Translations under genes and position numbers: made by a program | Shown: positions 54,616 through 62,906 of the stretch, piece after piece | Position numbering within the stretch: the first letter of the stretch is position 1 | Layout of the letters: each line of letters begins with the position of its first letter | Source of the DNA: Helicobacter canis | GTDB lineage: Bacteria; Campylobacterota; Campylobacteria; Campylobacterales; Helicobacteraceae | Assembly (NCBI RefSeq): GCF_008693005.1 | Contig: NZ_VXKE01000001.1 | Location: 62,001 to 126,000, forward strand | DNA length: 64,000 nucleotides | Direction: 5' to 3' | Notes under the pieces: generated by a model | What the model was told of the DNA's origin: nothing | The model's database searches: none | Seen by the model: only the letters and a program-made list of their open reading frames with translations

Positions 54616-56043
54616 ATGAGTGCTTTTGAAACAATCATTGGGCTTGAAGTCCATGTCCAGCTAAACACCGCCACAAAGATTTTCTGCTCCTGTGCCACAA
54701 GCTTTGGGCAAGAGCCAAACAAAAATGTCTGCCCCACTTGCTTGGGACTGCCCGGTGCATTGCCTGTGCTTAATCGTGAAGCCGTGAAAAAGGCGATTAG
54801 CTTTGGCACAGCAATCAATGCTACAATCAACCAAAACTCCATATTTGCGCGCAAAAACTACTTCTACCCAGACTTGCCTAAAGCCTACCAAATCAGCCAG
54901 TTTGAGATCCCAATTATAGGGCGTGGGGAGATTGAGATTGAAGTAAATGGAGAGCAAAAGACTATCGGCGTTACGCGCGCTCACCTAGAAGAAGATGCGG
55001 GCAAAAATATCCACGAAAGCGACTTTTCAAAAGTGGATTTAAACCGCGCTTGCACGCCGCTTTTAGAGATTGTCAGTGAGCCAGATATGAGAAGTAGCGA
55101 TGAAGCAATAGCTTATCTTAAAAAGCTGCATTCTATCGTGCGATTTTTAGGCATTAGTGATGCCAATATGCAAGAAGGGAGCTTCCGCTGTGATGCCAAT
55201 GTCTCTATCCGCCCTAGTGGAGATTCTAGGCTTTATACACGCGTAGAGATTAAGAATCTAAACTCCTTTAAATTTATCCAAAAAGCCATAGAATACGAAG
55301 TGGAGCGGCAGATTGAAGCGTGGGAAGATGGCAAGTATGAAGAGCAAGTCGTGCAAGAAACGCGCCTTTTTGATACCGCAAAGGGCGTAACTCGCTCAAT
55401 GCGTGGCAAGGAGGAAGCGGCAGATTATCGCTACTTCCCAGACCCAGATTTACTGCCTGTGTTTATTGATGAAGAGTTAATGACACAGGGCAAGCAAATC
55501 CCAGAAATGCCCGATGAAAAAGCACAGAGATATGTCAAGGACTTTGGCATTAAGCCCTATGATGCCGGAGTGCTGACTTCAAGTTTGGAGCTAACAAAAT
55601 ACTTTGAATCTATGCTAGATTTTGGTGCAAGTGCCAAAGGCTCTCTCACTTGGCTGACAACCGAGCTTCTAGGGCGATTAAAAGGCGATAATACTCTGCA
55701 AACTTGCGGGATAGATTCTGCCACACTCGCCACACTAGTTAAACGCATAGATGAGAGCAAGATCAGCGGCAAAAGCGGCAAAGAAATCCTAGATGTGCTT
55801 GTGGAGCAAAAAGGCGGCGATGTGGATTCTCTCATAGATTCTATGGGATTAGCACAAGTCAATGACGATGGAGCAATCCTAGCTGTCATAGATTCTGTGC
55901 TAAGTGCCAACCCTGATAAAGTCGCAGAATTTAAAAGCGGCAAGGATAAGCTTCTAGGCTTTTTTGTAGGGCAGGTGATGAAAAATGCCAAAGGTGTAAA
56001 TCCCGCCAGAGTAAATGAGCTTTTAAAAGAGAGACTACAATAG
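54616..56043 (+). CDS. gatB: Asp-tRNA(Asn)/Glu-tRNA(Gln) amidotransferase subunit B
   Basis: GatB is the tRNA-binding and kinase subunit of the GatCAB complex that makes Gln-tRNA and Asn-tRNA from misacylated precursors. The 475-residue protein starts [20 protein letters not shown] with the CxC zinc site, then [42 protein letters not shown] and [14 protein letters not shown], with the YqeY-like C-terminal domain. Length is normal. An AAAGGAG site lies before the ATG. Confidence 0.97.
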   Translation: MSAFETIIGLEVHVQLNTATKIFCSCATSFGQEPNKNVCPTCLGLPGALPVLNREAVKKAISFGTAINATINQNSIFARKNYFYPDLPKAYQISQFEIPIIGRGEIEIEVNGEQKTIGVTRAHLEEDAGKNIHESDFSKVDLNRACTPLLEIVSEPDMRSSDEAIAYLKKLHSIVRFLGISDANMQEGSFRCDANVSIRPSGDSRLYTRVEIKNLNSFKFIQKAIEYEVERQIEAWEDGKYEEQVVQETRLFDTAKGVTRSMRGKEEAADYRYFPDPDLLPVFIDEELMTQGKQIPEMPDEKAQRYVKDFGIKPYDAGVLTSSLELTKYFESMLDFGASAKGSLTWLTTELLGRLKGDNTLQTCGIDSATLATLVKRIDESKISGKSGKEILDVLVEQKGGDVDSLIDSMGLAQVNDDGAILAVIDSVLSANPDKVAEFKSGKDKLLGFFVGQVMKNAKGVNPARVNELLKERLQ

Positions 56044-56084
56044 TTGCGCACAAGCCCCCGCACAGCATAGCCCGCTAGAATCTA

Positions 56085-56093
56085 TGCTACAAT
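56085..56093 (+). promoter_or_regulatory. Extended -10 promoter of the glycosyltransferase gene
   Basis: TGCTACAAT. The ATG at 56092 lies inside this box, which rules it out as the start and favours TTG at 56125. Confidence 0.6.
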
Positions 56094-56300
56094 GCCAAAT
56101 CCACATAAGAGTAAGGACTGCAACTTGGTAGCACATAGCCAGATCATCTCTGTCGCGCTTTTGCATCATCGCTGCTCTTTAGAGAGCCTAGAGAAGCTCT
56201 ACCGCGCGCTTAAAGATCGCTTCGCATATTTTGAGATCGTGCTGCTAAACCCTGTGCTAGAGCCCAAAGCCCCAAATGAGCAAAAGCTAGATTCTAGTAT

Positions 56301-56347
56301 GGATTCTAAAGAAACATCGGCTACGCCCAAGCAGTATCCCTTGTTTT
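56301..56347. repeat. Family B fragment, copy B3 (inside CDS)
   Basis: Reverse orientation and diverged: TAAAGAAACATCGGCTACGC then GCAGTATCCCTTGTTTT, matching the core of B1 and B2. Confidence 0.65.
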
Positions 56348-56362
56348 CTAAAGAAGCTACGC

Positions 56363-56402
56363 TTTGCCACGCAAGCACTAGTGCGCTTGCTCGCAATGAC
56401 AG
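56363..56402. repeat. Family A palindromic repeat, copy A6 (inside CDS)
   Basis: TTTGCCACG...CTCGCAATGACAG with inner arms CAAGCAC / GTGCGCTTG. Read as CHASTSALARND. Confidence 0.75.
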
Positions 56403-56494
56403 AAAAGTAGATTCTAGACGAACTTGCTCGCGGTGGGATTTGGGTGATAAAAATGGGGCTTACTCTTTTATATTCTCAGCACAGGATTCTAAGA

Positions 56495-56595
56495 TTGCGG
56501 GGCTAGAATCGGGGCTTTTCAAGGCTTGCAAGGAAGATAAGACTAGTGGTCTATCGACGCCGCAAGGCGCAGAAATCCACGATTCTAGTCTGCAA
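56495..56595. repeat. Family C MITE-like element, copy C3 (101 bp, inside CDS)
   Basis: Ends TTGCGGGGCTAGAATCGGGG and CCACGATTCTAGTCTGCAA form inverted repeats. The core GATAAGACTAGTGGTCTATC is itself a hairpin (AGAC / GTCT). It codes for the end of the upstream frame, just before the C12 tract. Confidence 0.8.
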
Positions 56596-56614
56596 GCTGA
56601 ATCCCTAAATATTG

Positions 56615-56626
56615 CCCCCCCCCCCC
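56615..56626 (+). repeat. Homopolymer C12 tract, phase-variation switch
   Basis: Twelve C inside a glycosyltransferase gene. The upstream frame stops at 56634; the downstream frame continues to 57430. Loss of one C or gain of two would fuse them. Confidence 0.9.
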
Positions 56627-57429
56627 GCTACTAGCATAACCCACACTATCCCAAATTGCCGCGTGCTGCAGGTGCGCTCTATGGCTGGAGATTATAAGAA
56701 TCTAGGTGCGCTCTCTTATGAGATTTTCTTACGCCATTGCATTGGGGATTATGTGCTGTTTATGGATTTGCAGAGCGACCCGCTTGATGTAGCACTTGCA
56801 ATACTAGAATCCTGCCATAATTATGACATCACCATAGCTAGCCGCACGCGCAAGCCCTATGGCTTTGTGCAAGCATACGCATCAAGGCTCTTCTATAAAA
56901 TATTGAGAATGTTTAGCGATGGCGAGTATAGAGAAGAGCTTAGTGAGTTTTGTGTGCTCTCACGCAAGGCGATCAATGTGCTTTTACGCACGCAAGATGA
57001 TATTAAGCTTTTGCGCTTTATTGATTTTGATAGCACGCTAAAGATCTGTGAGCACCCCTACACCCCTACCAAAATACCTAGAAAATCACTGCTAGATCAT
57101 ATCAATCTAGGGCTTGATATGATCTTTGGTCGCTCCTATAAGCTACTGCGGCTAGGCACTTGCCTGTGCTTAGCGTTTGCGGTTTTTAATGGAGTCTATG
57201 GGATCTACATCGCTATCTCATTTTACTTTATGCCCCATATCACGCAAGGCTGGACTTCGACTTCTGCCTATATGGTGCTAAGTAATATTGGGCTATTTTC
57301 TATGCTCTCAATCATCGGCGAGTATATGCGCATAATCCTACTCAAGCAAAAGGGCGCAGCCTATGAGATCATTGATGAGCAAAGCTCTGTCGTCTTAGAC
57401 TACACAGAGACTAATATCAAGGACTCCTA

Positions 57430-58224
57430 ATGCAAAAGACACTTAATATCCTGCTGCCTGTGCTAAATGAGCAAGACCGCCTAGAATCTGGGGTGCGCAC
57501 GCTTGCAGCATTTATGACAGAGCACAATATCCCCTGTATCCTTACTATCATCGATAATGGCTCAACTGATGCTACGCAAGAAATCGCCCTATCGCTAGCG
57601 GATTCTAGTGGTAAAGCCCAATCGCGCATTGCCATAGAATACCTCCGCCTAAATCAAAAAGGCGTAGGCTTAGCCCTGCAAGCCGGCATAGATCACAACA
57701 ACTCTAGGCAATGCAAAAGCGCGTTTATTGGCTATATGGATATTGATCTATCTACCAACCTCTGCCATTTACTTGAAGCCTATGAGAGTCTGTGCGTGGG
57801 CTCTATGGTCGTTGTAGGCTCAAGACTGCTGCAAGGCTCTAGAGTCATAGGGCGAAGCCTAAAGCGCGAAATCATCTCAAAATCGCTTAATGCCATCATC
57901 AAAGCCGCCTTGCACACGAGCTTTAGCGATGCAATGTGCGGGTTTAAATTCTACCAAGCAGACATCGCTACACTACTGCGCCAAAAGTGCAGCGATGATC
58001 CAAGCTGGTTTTACTGCGCACAAATGCTTATACAAGCCCAAGCCCTAGGGATAGAGATTGAAGAAATCCCCGTGCAATGGGAAGATGACCCCCTAGGCTC
58101 AAAGGTGCAAATCACAAAGCTTGCTAGAATCTATCTCAAAGAGATCTACCGCTTGCGCCCCCTGCGCCAAGCAATCCTAGCACATAAACGCTCAAAGCTC
58201 TCCCAAAGCAATGCAGCCAAATAA
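57430..58224 (+). CDS. Family 2 glycosyltransferase (DPM1/ALG5-like)
   Basis: The 264-residue enzyme has a GT-A fold: NILLPVLNEQDRLESGV, TIIDNGSTDATQE, the acceptor-type LNQKGVGLALQAGI, YMDIDLSTN as the DxD-like metal site and MCGFKFYQAD with EIPVQWEDDPLGSKV. It resembles enzymes that move a sugar to a polyprenyl phosphate, but it has no membrane helix. It begins one base inside the end of the phase-variable gene, so translation may be affected by the C tract upstream. It probably serves surface glycan synthesis. Confidence 0.85.
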   Translation: MQKTLNILLPVLNEQDRLESGVRTLAAFMTEHNIPCILTIIDNGSTDATQEIALSLADSSGKAQSRIAIEYLRLNQKGVGLALQAGIDHNNSRQCKSAFIGYMDIDLSTNLCHLLEAYESLCVGSMVVVGSRLLQGSRVIGRSLKREIISKSLNAIIKAALHTSFSDAMCGFKFYQADIATLLRQKCSDDPSWFYCAQMLIQAQALGIEIEEIPVQWEDDPLGSKVQITKLARIYLKEIYRLRPLRQAILAHKRSKLSQSNAAK

Positions 58225-60865
58225 GCCTAAAGCCCTGCTTATAGGGAGTGGATACTTTGGGCAGATTCTACGCCCTTACATTGCCAAGCACTGCAAGATC
58301 CTAGCCATAGCCAACACTGCTACAAGCAACCTTAGCACCCTGCTAGTGCAAGTGGATATATGCTTTGTCATCACGCCACTAAATGCGCATTTTGAGCTAG
58401 CTAAAGCCGCCTTGCAATCGGGCTGCCACACTTTCATAGAAAAGCCAGCCACTAGCAATGCCAAGGAATACCGCGAGCTTTTATCCCTAGCCAAAGAGCG
58501 AAATCTCGTGCTTTTTACAGACTATATCTACACACTTAGCCCATCAATCCGCCACGCACTTTCACTCTGCAAGCACAAAAGCCTAGAATCTATCTATGCT
58601 AGCTTTACGCAATATGGGAAATTCTATAAGAATGAAAGCGTGCTTGAAGTGCTAGGTGTGCATTATCTAAGCGTGTTTGCTCTAATGCAAGAGCTTAGCA
58701 TTATCACAGATGTAGAAGTGCAAGAGTGCGTGTTTTTAGATTCTAGTAGGCTTAGTGCTAGACTTATACTTAGTGCTAAACAAGGGGGCAAGGCTATCCC
58801 AATCACCCTAGAGTGCTCGCTTCTTAGCTCAAGTCGCCAAAGGGTGCTGCAGCTTTTCTCTAGCAAGGAGCATTGCTTGCAAATAGATATGCTAGATTCT
58901 ACCCCGCTATCGCACAAAGCCGATAAAGCCCTAGAATCTAGCTTGCCTATCTTTGATGAGAGTGGCAACCTAGCCCATAGCCTAGCGACATTTATGAGCT
59001 TCATAGCAAGCGATAATCTCGCTAAGAATGTGCATTATGTGGCGCATACAAATGTGTGTGCAAGGACAGCCTGCTTGCTAGATTCAGCTTTGGGTAATCA
59101 TTCCGCAGATTTTGGGGATTTTCTAAAGAAACATCGCCTAGCGGCGAGCGGTATCCCTTGTTTTAGGGCAACCGCAGACCGCAAGTCTCGCTCTACCCTA
59201 AAATCCCCAAAAAACTACGAAAGCAACACCACAAAACAAGCGATAGCGGTGCAAGGCGAAGCCGCAGCAGGTTTCTTTAGAAATCTTAGAATCTTGGAAA
59301 AAGAAAACAACCAAACCGAGCTAGAATCTAGCGTGCAAGTGGATTGCCACGCAAACGCTAGCGCGCTTGCTCGCAATGACGGAAAAACCCAGAATCTAAA
59401 GTCGGCACAGGATTCTAGGAGTTTCAACAAAAACGCTAAAAATCTAACAACGCCGCAGGCGGAAGCAAAGCTAGATTCTAGCGTGGATTGCCACGCGGAC
59501 AAATCCGCTCGCAATGACGATGAAGCCACACAAACCAAAAGCCCCTGCGATTCTAAGATTTTGGAGCTAGAATCGGGGCTTTTCGAGCCGCGCGCGGAGA
59601 TAAGACTTGGCGGTCTATCGCACAAGCACGGCGATGAAATCCACGATTCTAGCCCAAAACCAGCGACAGCGGTGCAAGGCGAAGCCGCAGCAGGTTTCTT
59701 TAGAAAAGCTGAATCGCCCACGATCAAAAAAGCCACAGCACACTACGACTGCATCATCATCGGCGGCGGCTTCTTTGGCACATATATCGCAAGCACCCTG
59801 CGGCAAAAATACAGAAAGATTCTCATCGTAGAGAAGGAGCGCGATCTGCTCTTGCGCGCCAGCTTGCGCAATCAAGCGCGCGTGCATAATGGCTACCACT
59901 ACCCACGCTCCCTTAGCACAGCCCTAAGCAGTGCTAGGCATTTTACGCGCTTTTGCGATGAGTTTGCCCCAGCTATTCTTAATGCGTTTGAAAAATACTA
60001 TGCCATCGCTGCGTATGGCTCTAAGACTTCTGCCACGCAGTTTTATAGACTTTTTAAGCAGTTTTCTATCCCTATTGAGCGGGCAAGTGATGCGGTGCAG
60101 GGGCTTTTCACACGCGAGCTAGTTGAAGAAGTCTTTTGTGTGCAAGAATATGCCTTTAATGCCAATATCTTGCGCGAGATTCTGCAAGAGCGACTGCGCA
60201 CAAGTGGCATAGAAATCGCGCTCAATACACAGGCTATGCGAGTCTTTAGCGATTGGGGGGAAGTAGGGGTTAGCGTGCTAGAATCTAGTGCGCAAAGAGA
60301 GCAGACCTTGCACGCACCTCTTGTGCTAAACTGCACTTATGCAGGGATCAACGCCCTGCTAGCCCGCTCAGCTCTCCCGCCTTTGCCGCTGAAATATGAG
60401 CTTACAGAAATGGCTTTAGTCCAAGTGCCAGAGTCTCTAGCTCGCTTAGGGGTTACCATTATGGACGGGGCGTTTTTCTCACTTATGCCCTACCCTGCTA
60501 AAAACTGCTACACGCTAAGCCATGTGCGCTATACGCCACATTGTGCGTGGAGTGATAGCAGCCAAGCGTGCGACCCTTATGCCTTGCTAGATTCTCTCCT
60601 GCACCCTACAAGCAAGTCCCGAAAGCTAGAATCTAAATTCCCCCTTATGTGCCAAGATGCAGCGCGCTATCTCCCAGAGCTATCAAAGCTAGAGTATATC
60701 GACTCTTTGTATGAGATAAAGACACTTCGCACGCACAATGAAATCGATGATGGCAGACCCATAATCTTTGCCAAAGACTATGGAGTAAAGGGGTTTTGCA
60801 CGATTATGGGTGGCAAAATCGATAATATCTATGAGATTATCCACGCGCTACAAGCGCATTTCTAG
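58211..60865 (+). CDS. Fusion of Gfo/Idh/MocA-like oxidoreductase and FAD-dependent oxidoreductase joined by a repeat-coded linker
   Basis: The 884-residue protein holds two enzymes. Residues about 1-290 are a Gfo/Idh/MocA-type NAD(P) domain: LLIGSGYFGQILR, FVITPLNAHFELAKAAL, FIEKPAT. Residues about 510-884 are a DAO-type FAD domain: YDCIIIGGGFFGTYIAS, RASLRNQARVHNGYHYPRS, and an ending KIDNIYEIIHAL. Between them, bases about 59088-59735 code about 215 residues made of family A, B and C repeats and a 45-bp direct repeat. It overlaps the glycosyltransferase gene by 14 bases. The pair may act on a nucleotide or lipid-linked sugar; this is inference from the locus. Confidence 0.8.
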   Translation: MQPNKPKALLIGSGYFGQILRPYIAKHCKILAIANTATSNLSTLLVQVDICFVITPLNAHFELAKAALQSGCHTFIEKPATSNAKEYRELLSLAKERNLVLFTDYIYTLSPSIRHALSLCKHKSLESIYASFTQYGKFYKNESVLEVLGVHYLSVFALMQELSIITDVEVQECVFLDSSRLSARLILSAKQGGKAIPITLECSLLSSSRQRVLQLFSSKEHCLQIDMLDSTPLSHKADKALESSLPIFDESGNLAHSLATFMSFIASDNLAKNVHYVAHTNVCARTACLLDSALGNHSADFGDFLKKHRLAASGIPCFRATADRKSRSTLKSPKNYESNTTKQAIAVQGEAAAGFFRNLRILEKENNQTELESSVQVDCHANASALARNDGKTQNLKSAQDSRSFNKNAKNLTTPQAEAKLDSSVDCHADKSARNDDEATQTKSPCDSKILELESGLFEPRAEIRLGGLSHKHGDEIHDSSPKPATAVQGEAAAGFFRKAESPTIKKATAHYDCIIIGGGFFGTYIASTLRQKYRKILIVEKERDLLLRASLRNQARVHNGYHYPRSLSTALSSARHFTRFCDEFAPAILNAFEKYYAIAAYGSKTSATQFYRLFKQFSIPIERASDAVQGLFTRELVEEVFCVQEYAFNANILREILQERLRTSGIEIALNTQAMRVFSDWGEVGVSVLESSAQREQTLHAPLVLNCTYAGINALLARSALPPLPLKYELTEMALVQVPESLARLGVTIMDGAFFSLMPYPAKNCYTLSHVRYTPHCAWSDSSQACDPYALLDSLLHPTSKSRKLESKFPLMCQDAARYLPELSKLEYIDSLYEIKTLRTHNEIDDGRPIIFAKDYGVKGFCTIMGGKIDNIYEIIHALQAHF
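59110..59212. repeat. Family B-related element, copy B4 (103 bp, inside CDS)
   Basis: Perfect 13-bp terminal inverted repeats TTTTGGGGATTTT (59110-59122) and AAAATCCCCAAAA (59200-59212). The inside holds the TAAAGAAACATCG and GGTATCCCTTGTTTT parts of family B in reverse orientation. Confidence 0.8.
59239..59283 (+). repeat. 45-bp direct repeat, left copy
   Basis: Matches 59662-59706 except for one base (T/C at the sixth position). The two copies are 423 bp apart, exactly 141 codons, so recombination between them would delete linker sequence without a frameshift. Confidence 0.9.
59341..59381. repeat. Family A palindromic repeat, copy A7 (inside CDS)
   Basis: GGATTGCCACG...CTCGCAATGACG with inner arms CAAACGC / GCGCGCTTG. 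Read as DCHANASALARND. Confidence 0.8.
59485..59519. repeat. Family A palindromic repeat, copy A8 (inside CDS)
   Basis: GGATTGCCACG...CTCGCAATGACG with stem GCGG / CCGC. Read as DCHADKSARND. Confidence 0.8.
59559..59659. repeat. Family C MITE-like element, copy C4 (101 bp, inside CDS)
   Basis: Ends TTTTGGAGCTAGAATCGGGG and CCACGATTCTAGCCCAAAA pair as inverted repeats; the core GAGATAAGACTTGGCGGTCT folds (AGAC / GTCT). Same length as C3. It lies just before the right copy of the 45-bp direct repeat. Confidence 0.8.
59662..59706 (+). repeat. 45-bp direct repeat, right copy
   Basis: Near-identical to 59239-59283. Its peptide AVQGEAAAGFFRK appears twice in the fusion protein. Confidence 0.9.
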
Positions 60866-60901
60866 CACTTCATCATCGCTTCACATTATTCTTATAGAAT
60901 C

Positions 60902-60910
60902 TGCTACAAT
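60902..60910 (+). promoter_or_regulatory. Extended -10 promoter of the MacAB-type operon
   Basis: TGCTACAAT, 52 bases before the GTG start at 60963. Confidence 0.55.
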
Positions 60911-60962
60911 TTTTACCCCAAAATGCGTGCATTGCGCAGAAGCTAGAATCTAGGAGATATGA

Positions 60963-62207
60963 GTGAGCGTTTTAGCCAAGGATATTTACGCTAGGCTCTA
61001 CCCCAAGCCCACAAAGCGCAAGTGGCTTTTGTTTGCCGCTATTGCGCTGTGTCTAGTCATCGCACTTCTATGGTGGTGGCTCTACCCTAGCGCACCAAAA
61101 TATACCTACAAAACCACTACTCCAAAGACTGCGACTATCACGCAAATAGTCTCTGCTGCTGGCACACTCTCGCCTATTGATACCGTTGAAGTAGGTAGTC
61201 AAATCTCTGGGCGTATCCAAGAAGTATTTGTCGATATAAATGATAGCGTGCAAGAAGGGCAAGTGCTAGCCACCATAAACCCAGAAAAACTCAATCAAAC
61301 GCTAAATAAGCAAAAAGCCTCCCTAGAATCCGCGCGCGCCCAGCACGCTCTAAGTCTCATCGCGCAAGAAAAAGCCAAGTGGAACTATGACCGCTTGCAA
61401 GAGCTTTTTACCCGCACACAAGGCAAATCCCCCTCCAAGCTTGAGCTACAAACCGCCAAGCTAGAATACGAAAATGCCAAAAGCAGCGTGCAAGTCAATG
61501 CCCTTAGCATTAAAAACATAGAAGCCGATGTCAAAAGCAGTGAGATTGATATAAAAAACTCCATCATCATAAGCCCTATCAATGGTATCGTGCTAGAGCG
61601 TAGCATTGATCCGGGGCAAACCGTGGCAGCGAGCTTCCAAACGCCCACCCTTTTCAAGCTAGCTAAAAGCCTTGAAAAAATGAGCCTAGTTGTCAATGTC
61701 GCAGAAGCTGATATAGGCAAGGTGCAAATCGGGCAAGATGTGCGCTTTAGTGTTGATGCCTACCCAGATACAGATTTTAGTGCTAAAGTCGATCGCGTAA
61801 GCTATGCCGCCACGCAAGATAGCAGTAACAATATCATAAGCTATGAAACTAGAATCCTAGTCAATAACCAAGCCAAGCTTTTGCGCCCAGGTATGAGTGC
61901 TAGTGCTAATATCATTATCCAAACGCAAAAGGACACCCAGACGATCCCTGTAAGTGCGCTATTTTTCGAGCCACCTAAGCTTACTGCTAGCAAAAAGTCC
62001 TTTTCCTTCTCCACCCCACCACCGCCGCGCAGAAGCAGTGCTAAGGCGAGTAAAAAGCCTAGTAAGACCATCTATATCCTAGAAAATGGCGCGCCAAGCC
62101 CCATAGAAGTAGAAGTGGGGATCAATGATGGTATAAATGCCCAAATCCTTAGCCCAAAGCTTGCGCCAAATACCCAAATCATCACACAAGCAAGCCAAAA
62201 ACAATGA
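60963..62207 (+). CDS. MacA-like periplasmic adaptor (HlyD family)
   Basis: The 414-residue protein joins an inner-membrane ABC exporter to an outer-membrane channel. It has one N-terminal membrane helix (about 19-36), a beta-barrel/lipoyl part (GTLSPIDTVEVGSQISGRIQEVFVDIND), a long helical hairpin (about 105-195), then SPINGIVLERSIDPGQTVAASFQTPTLFKLA. The start is GTG with AGGAG upstream; the ATG at 60959 is in another frame. Its end overlaps the ATPase gene by four bases. The exported substrate is unknown. Confidence 0.88.
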   Translation: MSVLAKDIYARLYPKPTKRKWLLFAAIALCLVIALLWWWLYPSAPKYTYKTTTPKTATITQIVSAAGTLSPIDTVEVGSQISGRIQEVFVDINDSVQEGQVLATINPEKLNQTLNKQKASLESARAQHALSLIAQEKAKWNYDRLQELFTRTQGKSPSKLELQTAKLEYENAKSSVQVNALSIKNIEADVKSSEIDIKNSIIISPINGIVLERSIDPGQTVAASFQTPTLFKLAKSLEKMSLVVNVAEADIGKVQIGQDVRFSVDAYPDTDFSAKVDRVSYAATQDSSNNIISYETRILVNNQAKLLRPGMSASANIIIQTQKDTQTIPVSALFFEPPKLTASKKSFSFSTPPPPRRSSAKASKKPSKTIYILENGAPSPIEVEVGINDGINAQILSPKLAPNTQIITQASQKQ

Positions 62208-62896
62208 GCTTTATCCTCCTAGAAAATGCGCATAAAACTTACAAAGCAGGCTATCAAGCTATGCGCGGGGTCAATCTAGCCATAGAGCAAGGAGAGTTTG
62301 TCGCGCTTATGGGTCCTTCTGGCTCTGGGAAATCCACCACCGCAAATATCCTTGGCTGCTTGGATTCTCTAACAAGCGGTCGCTATCTCTTTAATGGTGT
62401 AGATGTAACTAGCCTTTCACGCAAGCAGCGCGCTTTGCTACGGCGGTTTTACATAGGCTTTATTTTTCAAGGTTTCAATCTACTCTCGCGCACTTCTGCA
62501 CTAGAGAATGTCGAGCTGCCACTTTTATATCGAGGGATACACAAGCACCAAAGAGAGCGAAAGGCTTTGCAAGCCTTAGAAATGGTGGGACTAAAGGAGT
62601 GGGCAAATCATCTAAGCAATGAGCTAAGCGGCGGACAGCAGCAGCGTGTAGCAATCGCTCGGGCAATCGCCCAAGAGCCAATGTTTCTAATCGCTGATGA
62701 GCCCACGGGCAATTTAGATTCTAAGCGCAGCGTGGAGATTATGCAGCTCCTTAGCGAGCTTAATCAAAATCTAGGCATCACAATCCTTATGGTAACGCAC
62801 GAGCACGATATGGCGCAATATGCATCAAGGGAGCTACACTTCCTTGATGGGCAAATCCAGCACGATTTGACACAAACGCCCAAAATGCCTAGCTAA
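62204..62896 (+). CDS. MacB/LolD-type ABC transporter ATPase
   Basis: The 230-residue ATPase has Walker [17 protein letters not shown]-loop FIFQGFNLL, signature [14 protein letters not shown], Walker [13 protein letters not shown] and the switch His in VTHEHD. This is the MacB/LolD group. In MacB of E. coli the ATPase and permease are one chain; here the permease is a separate gene 11 bases on. Overlap with the adaptor gene indicates one operon. Confidence 0.92.
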   Translation: MSFILLENAHKTYKAGYQAMRGVNLAIEQGEFVALMGPSGSGKSTTANILGCLDSLTSGRYLFNGVDVTSLSRKQRALLRRFYIGFIFQGFNLLSRTSALENVELPLLYRGIHKHQRERKALQALEMVGLKEWANHLSNELSGGQQQRVAIARAIAQEPMFLIADEPTGNLDSKRSVEIMQLLSELNQNLGITILMVTHEHDMAQYASRELHFLDGQIQHDLTQTPKMPS

Positions 62897-62906
62897 TGGA
62901 TAAGCA

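Larger units (their letters stand above)
56125..57430 (+). pseudogene. Phase-variable family 2 glycosyltransferase, switched off by a C12 tract
   Basis: The gene is split into two frames at a run of 12 C (56615-56626). The first part (TTG 56125 to TAG 56634) starts with the GT2 fold (QIISVALLHHRCSLESLEKLYRAL...FAYFEIVLLN), then has about 110 residues coded by repeats of families A, B and C. The second part (frame from 56612 to 57430) has GDYVLFMDLQSDPLDVA, SRTRKPYGFVQAYASRLFYKILR and two C-terminal membrane helices, as in GtrB/ArnC-type polyprenyl-phosphate transferases. With 11 or 14 C the parts would join into a protein of about 434 residues. It is more likely a phase-off gene than a dead one. 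AAGGA precedes the TTG. Confidence 0.8.

Noticed and set aside
54353-54619. 88-residue open frame between the M16 gene and gatB
   Set aside because: It starts inside the M16 gene end and is made of repeats A5 and C2. Its peptide matches repeat-coded inserts elsewhere, so it is repeat sequence rather than a gene, although it is fully open.
55557-56063. 168-residue antisense frame over gatB
   Set aside because: gatB is certain on the other strand; the antisense peptide has serine-rich low-complexity composition typical of shadow frames.
56092-56094. ATG as start of the phase-variable glycosyltransferase
   Set aside because: It falls inside the -10 box TGCTACAAT at 56085-56093; TTG at 56125 with AAGGA upstream is more likely.
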